A stretch of DNA of 62,060 bases from Roseateles chitinivorans (lineage in GTDB: Bacteria; Pseudomonadota; Gammaproteobacteria; Burkholderiales; Burkholderiaceae_C), in the NCBI RefSeq assembly GCF_002761755.1, contig NZ_PEOG01000031.1, forward strand, positions 1 through 62,060. The letters run 5' to 3'. How positions within the stretch are numbered: the first letter of the stretch is position 1; every line of letters begins with the position of its first letter. Shown in pieces: positions 59,101 to 62,060 of this stretch. The notes below the pieces were generated by a model, which worked only from the letters and a program-made list of their open reading frames with translations, was not told the origin of the DNA and did no database searches. Made by a program: the position numbers and the translations under genes.

Positions 59101-59686
59101 GCGATTCGTCCTCCAGCACGGCCGCATGGAAGCGCTGCCAGAGCTCGGGCATCAGGTCGCTTTCGTCCTCCAGCAGCTGCAGCTCGGGCGACAGCCCCTG
59201 CGCGCGCAGCAGCTCCAGCGGCGCGGCGCGCAGCAGCTGGGAGAACCAGGCATGGAAGGTGCGGATCTCCACCGGCCGCGCTTCCTGCAGCAGGCGCTGT
59301 TGCAGCGTCGCCAGCCGGGGCGCGAGCGCCACCGCCTCGGCCTCCGGCAGGCCGCGCTGGCGCAGCGCCAGCACGCGGCCGGCGTCGTCGCAATGGGCGA
59401 ATTCATGCAGCCACTCGTTCAGGCGGGCACGCATTTCTCCGGCCGCCTTGCGGGTGAAGGTGATCGCGACGATGTCCTGCGGCCGGGCGCCGTCCAGCAG
59501 CGCGCGCAGGATGCGGGACACCAGCATCCAGGTCTTGCCCGCGCCGGCGCAGGCCTCGACGACGACGCTGCGCGCGGGGTCGCAGGCCAGCGCGTAGAAG
59601 CGCTCGCGCGCGACCGGGGCGCCGTCCAGCGTGTAGGCGGCCGCACTGTGTCCGGCGGCAGCGTGCGTGTCGGTCGGCGCGGTCAC
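56180..59686 (-). CDS. AddA/RexA-like UvrD-family helicase-nuclease
   Basis: 1168 aa from a GTG overlapping the upstream stop (GTGA); an in-frame ATG at 59719 is an alternative. UvrD/REP helicase motifs: Walker A C-A-G-A-G-K-T (about 56-62), Q-D-I-V-A-I-T-F-T-R-K-A-A (motif Ia), D-E-F-Q-D-T-S (motif II), V-G-D-P-K-Q-S-I-Y-R-F-R (III), T-V-H-G-A-K-G-L-E (V) and V-A-M-T-R-A-R (VI). At the C terminus is a RecB-like nuclease domain with W-V-L-D-Y-K. With the AddB-like partner it would process double-strand breaks in place of RecBCD. Confidence 0.9.
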   Translation of the reverse strand: MTAPTDTHAAAGHSAAAYTLDGAPVARERFYALACDPARSVVVEACAGAGKTWMLVSRILRALLDGARPQDIVAITFTRKAAGEMRARLNEWLHEFAHCDDAGRVLALRQRGLPEAEAVALAPRLATLQQRLLQEARPVEIRTFHAWFSQLLRAAPLELLRAQGLSPELQLLEDESDLMPELWQRFHAAVLEDESLLAIYRELCLVHGRNKLQDWLMAAFEKRVELRLAQAQGRLMDSVPTAAEVVPELAAFGDPIDAFTAMRGDLQALAAELGQGRNKTQKVAAVALEMALSAPRDEPRAEARALAAVRAELFTQKGTLVKALGDSPLLLDLGDRLARVQLALDQADARAWHQQMCALALTLLEAFERLKRERGLVDMNDLERGALALLGDADLSGWVQERLDSQVRHLLIDEFQDTSPLQWHALYAWLSGYVGAGGGASGQRPPSVFIVGDPKQSIYRFRRAEPRVFAAARDFVREGLDGVLLACDHTRRNSGPVLAAVNAVFEQASLAQQYSGFRAHTTESDGGDPLDGVYFISGDEEDDAASAAPTRDADTWRPSLIEPRREPELHRREAEAQRIAACIAALLKGGQVQPGDVFVLARKREGLRVLAQVLKGLGIAHAAPEDMALLDAPDVRDLLALLDALASSGHQLSLAHALRSPLFGATEADLLWLAAESRSAHWLGDEPPQARGPAPAADEAAPEGSAGPVTRSWWEVLLQAEPASLSEPLRRAQGLLSRWASVAVLRSPHDLLDAIVDEGDLMARLAAAVPASERRARLHAVEALLALALELDGGRYAGLYGFVRALKSRALKLAAPAEPDAVQLLTVHGAKGLEAKVVILMDAEAGPARAESMALAISWPVQEPVPRTVAFIVSEAKPPPSLQALLDDEKEQRQREELNALYVAMTRARHRLLLSRTPARRQSASASWWARVQPHAGPLAVPEIRADADADVDADADADVAVGAGGPHEAVARLKVLPRVAPLAAEAVDQASAEVGQSPDEVDESAALGEALHRVLEWHSGPRGRDHTLERLMAAAAQMYGLDARRDDRLQRSVKAILGSADCAPFFDAGTLAWHGNEVPLSWNGHDMRLDRLVCREDAAGARTWWVLDYKLNPAPQRNPDYLQQLWRYREAVMTLQPGEPVRCAFITGQGRLIDCTEAVAGAADLFA

Positions 59687-62060
59687 GGCGCGGCTCCTTC
59701 CCAATCGTCGCGACGGCACAGGCCGCGCATCTCGCAGTAGGCGCAGGCGACGCCCTCGCCCAGTGCGGGCAGGGGCGCGCCGGCATGGACGGACAGGAGG
59801 TCGGCGCGCAGGCCGGTCAGCATGATGGCCGCGGTGTGGGCGACCTCCTCGTGCTCGATCGCGGCGATGCCCTTGGCGTCGTCGAGCGCCAGGTATTGAG
59901 CGCGGAGCGCCGGCGGCGAGCCCGAATGCCGCTCACCCATGCCCTCTCCCGCGTCGCGGGAGAGAGAAGGCCCGGGCGACGCATCCGGTGGGCGCACTTC
60001 GGGGCTCGCGTTCATGAGCACGGCGTAGACGGCGAGCTGCGTGTCTTCCAGCGGGTCCGCGACCTTGTCCTTCAGGCCCTTGAGGCTGCCCGTCTTGTAG
60101 TCGATGAGCAGGGTCCCCTCGGGCGTCTCGTCGACTCGATCGATGCGGCCCAGCAGGGTGAGCTCGGCGAGTGCCGGCTCGACCTCGGCCCACGGCCGCA
60201 CGCGGCGCTCGACCTCCCCGCGCTCGAAGCGCTGGCCCTGGCGCTCACGCTCCGACAGCCAGTCCAGGTAGGTCGGCGTGAAGCGCGCGAAGCTCGCCGA
60301 ATACGGCAGGAACTCCGCCGGTGCCAGCCCGAGTTCGCGCATCTGGTCCTGGGCGGCACGGCGCAGGCGGTCCTCGTCGGCGAGCGCGGGGTCGACACCA
60401 TCGGCGCGCTCGCGGTGGAACTGGTGCAGCACCGCATGCAGCCAGGTGCCGTAGTCGCGCTTGTCGGCCTGGACCTCGAGCTCGTTGGCCTCGCGCAGGC
60501 CGAGCAGCACGCGGGCGAAGAACTGATACGGACACTGGCGCAGCGACTCCACCGCGCTCGCGCTCAACGCCGCGGGCAGGCGTCCGCCGGCACGCGCGGC
60601 GGCCCGCTTCGCATGCGCGGCGTCCACGGCCACCTCGATGCGCGGATCGCGCCACGGCGGCAAGGTCGCCCCCACCGCCTGCAGCGCCAGTTCCAGCCGC
60701 TCCAGCAGCGGGCTGGCCGCCAGCGGCTCGCTGCCCAGGTGGCCGCGCCGCAGCAGCGTCACCGCCGGCGCGCGCAGCAGTTGCGCGAACTGCCAGGCGA
60801 GCGCCTGGCGCTTGTCCTCGGCCGTCGGCAGGCCCAGCTGGCGCGCCAGCGCATCGCCGATCAAGGCCGGACCGGGCGGCACCGGCCCGAGCGTCGCGGC
60901 GTCCGCCCCGGGCAGCACGATGGCGCCGAACGGGCGCAGCATCGTCCGCGCGAGCGGCGTGATCATGACCTGCAGACCGCCCTCCAGCGGCGGCTTGTAT
61001 TCGCCCGCCTCGAGCGTCTGGGACACCCAGTCGACGAACTCGGCCGCGCTCAGCTGCGCCTCCTTGAGCACCGCCTCGTGCCCGGATCCGGGCCACGGCG
61101 TCTTGCTCAGCCAGAGCGCCTCCAGCACCTGCGGCCCGCCGGCCGGCTGGCGCTTGAGCTGCTCGTCGGCGCCGAGTTGCCGCAGCGTCTGCGCGAGCGC
61201 GGCGATCCATTGCTCGAGCGCCTGCGCGGCGCGCAGCTGCAGCGGCACCAGCGCCTCGCGCGCGGCCTCCCACAGGCGCGCGCTGCCGGCGGGCAGGCGC
61301 TCGGTGCGCACCGCCTGCGGCGAGGACCAGCCGCGCTTGCGGCAGTGCCCCTCGAGCGCGCTCAGCGACGCGCTGCCGCCGTGCTCCCGCAGCGAGGCGG
61401 CCAGCGGCGTCTTCAGCCAGGCGAGCCACTCGTCGACCGTCGCCTCGCGCCGCGCCGCGCGCAGCAGCGCCATCAGCTGCGCGGCCGGCGCGGTCGTGGC
61501 GAGCGTCCAGCCGGTCTCGTCCTTGATGCCCAGGCCCTGCCGCTCCAGCAGCGCGCGCACCCGGCGCAGCAGCACCCGGTCCTGCGCGATCAGCGCGACC
61601 GGCGCGCGACCGGCCTGGAGGTGATCCAGCACCGACGCGGCGCTGCACTGCGCGAGGTCTTCGAAGTCGTCGCAGACCGCCTGTTCCAGCCGGCCGACCG
61701 GCGCACCACCGTCAAAGGCCGTGTCCAGCGGCAGATCGGCATTCAGCCGCAGGCAGGGAATGCCGGCCGCCTCGGCGCTGGCCAGCAGCGCCTCGGCCAG
61801 CGCGTCCGGGCCGCCGCATTGCAGATGGATCCACGCGCTGGGGCGCAGGTGGAAGAGCGCATCGGTCGCCGGTGCCCGGCCGTCGGCGGCGGCCCATTCG
61901 AGCGCGACCGCCAGCAGCGCGCGTTCCAGATGACCGACGCCGCCCTGCTGCGCCAGCGCCAGCCGGCCGTCGTCCCAGAAGGCCGCGCGCCGTGCCGGAT
62001 CCCGCAGCGCCGCCTCGCGCGCCAGCGCATGCGCGGACTCGACCAGCCGCAGCACCGCCG
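59683..62060 (-). CDS. AddB-like PD-(D/E)XK exonuclease, partial at the window edge
   Basis: At least 790 aa; the frame is open to the right edge, so the N terminus is missing. An inactive-helicase-like region is followed by the nuclease domain with L-L-I-D-Y-K-T-G-S-L-K-G. Four cysteines fit the AddB-type iron-sulfur cluster: one in S-L-R-Q-C-P-Y-Q-F-F-A-R and three in C-A-Y-C-E-M-R-G-L-C. Between the DYK motif and the last cysteines is an in-frame insertion encoded by an intergenic palindrome (59931-59975). It is coupled to the AddA-like gene by a GTGA overlap. Confidence 0.88.
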   Translation of the reverse strand, partial: AVLRLVESAHALAREAALRDPARRAAFWDDGRLALAQQGGVGHLERALLAVALEWAAADGRAPATDALFHLRPSAWIHLQCGGPDALAEALLASAEAAGIPCLRLNADLPLDTAFDGGAPVGRLEQAVCDDFEDLAQCSAASVLDHLQAGRAPVALIAQDRVLLRRVRALLERQGLGIKDETGWTLATTAPAAQLMALLRAARREATVDEWLAWLKTPLAASLREHGGSASLSALEGHCRKRGWSSPQAVRTERLPAGSARLWEAAREALVPLQLRAAQALEQWIAALAQTLRQLGADEQLKRQPAGGPQVLEALWLSKTPWPGSGHEAVLKEAQLSAAEFVDWVSQTLEAGEYKPPLEGGLQVMITPLARTMLRPFGAIVLPGADAATLGPVPPGPALIGDALARQLGLPTAEDKRQALAWQFAQLLRAPAVTLLRRGHLGSEPLAASPLLERLELALQAVGATLPPWRDPRIEVAVDAAHAKRAAARAGGRLPAALSASAVESLRQCPYQFFARVLLGLREANELEVQADKRDYGTWLHAVLHQFHRERADGVDPALADEDRLRRAAQDQMRELGLAPAEFLPYSASFARFTPTYLDWLSERERQGQRFERGEVERRVRPWAEVEPALAELTLLGRIDRVDETPEGTLLIDYKTGSLKGLKDKVADPLEDTQLAVYAVLMNASPEVRPPDASPGPSLSRDAGEGMGERHSGSPPALRAQYLALDDAKGIAAIEHEEVAHTAAIMLTGLRADLLSVHAGAPLPALGEGVACAYCEMRGLCRRDDWEGAAP
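59931..59975. repeat. intergenic-type palindrome inserted in frame in the AddB-like gene
   Basis: Arms CTCTCCCGC (59944-59952) and GCGGGAGAG (59956-59964) around a three-base loop, with flanks CTCACCCATGCC and GAAGGCCCGG. The core is the same as the intergenic palindrome at 12143. On the coding strand it adds G-P-S-L-S-R-D-A-G-E-G-M-G-E-R, a sequence of no relation to the nuclease. Confidence 0.75.

Noticed and set aside
56180..62060. RecB/RecC assignment for the helicase-nuclease pair
   Set aside because: Two genes with a nuclease domain in each, and an iron-sulfur cysteine set in the second, fit AddA/AddB-like enzymes. There is no RecD, and RecC lacks such cysteines.

Overview
The window is about 62 kb of very GC-rich chromosome from what looks like a betaproteobacterium of the order Burkholderiales, probably a Roseateles/Mitsuaria/Rubrivivax-type member (inference). 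Clues are an EarP-type elongation factor P with Arg32, the PA2778/PA2779 pair, a PEP-CTERM protein with a sigma-54 promoter, TorF-type porins, kdp genes, and CCTCTCCCGC-type intergenic palindromes. Gene density is high and many neighbours overlap by 1-4 bases. I see no rRNA, tRNA, CRISPR array, insertion sequence or prophage.

Layout. 1-6.3 kb: earP tail and efp, a Lys-rich exported protein, a prolyl-4-hydroxylase-like oxygenase, yaaA, a TolC-type channel, a Pcm-like methyltransferase and a TetR regulator with its own operator. 6.5-12.1 kb: uppP, map, glnD, mnmH. 12.2-16.6 kb: a two-domain FKBP isomerase, gluQ overlapping a LysR gene that is divergent from a pirin, and a DUF599 protein. 16.7-21.6 kb: clpB, then a tight moaE-crcB-S66 peptidase operon. 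21.6-24.8 kb: small membrane protein, GATase, an RNA-ligase-fold protein that has lost its catalytic residues, a peptide-sized ORF with a perfect Shine-Dalgarno, and a phasin-like protein.

24.8-34 kb is one minus-strand potassium operon: a tiny membrane ORF, kdpF, kdpA, kdpB, kdpC, a TorF-type porin, kdpD and kdpE. 34-36.8 kb holds a Tat-exported metallopeptidase-like protein, an AraC regulator and a hemolysin III/PAQR protein.

36.9-44.8 kb is the most distinctive region. A TetR gene is divergent from an MFS transporter, followed by DUF2147, a TorF-type porin, an FGGY sugar kinase, a class II aldolase, a class III aminotransferase and a second aldolase-like protein lacking metal ligands. The same near-palindrome, ATAGYYATRRCTAT, lies in the TetR/MFS intergenic region and twice in front of the kinase operon. 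I infer one TetR-controlled uptake and catabolic regulon for an unidentified sugar-like compound.

44.9-62 kb: an SPFH-DUF4178-DUF350 envelope module; two paralogous secreted proteins around a DUF2799 lipoprotein; the PA2779/PA2778 pair behind a large leader hairpin; a sigma-54-driven PEP-CTERM protein; a glutathione-transferase-like protein; and an AddA/AddB-like helicase-nuclease pair. The AddB-like gene runs off the right edge and carries an intergenic palindrome inserted in frame.
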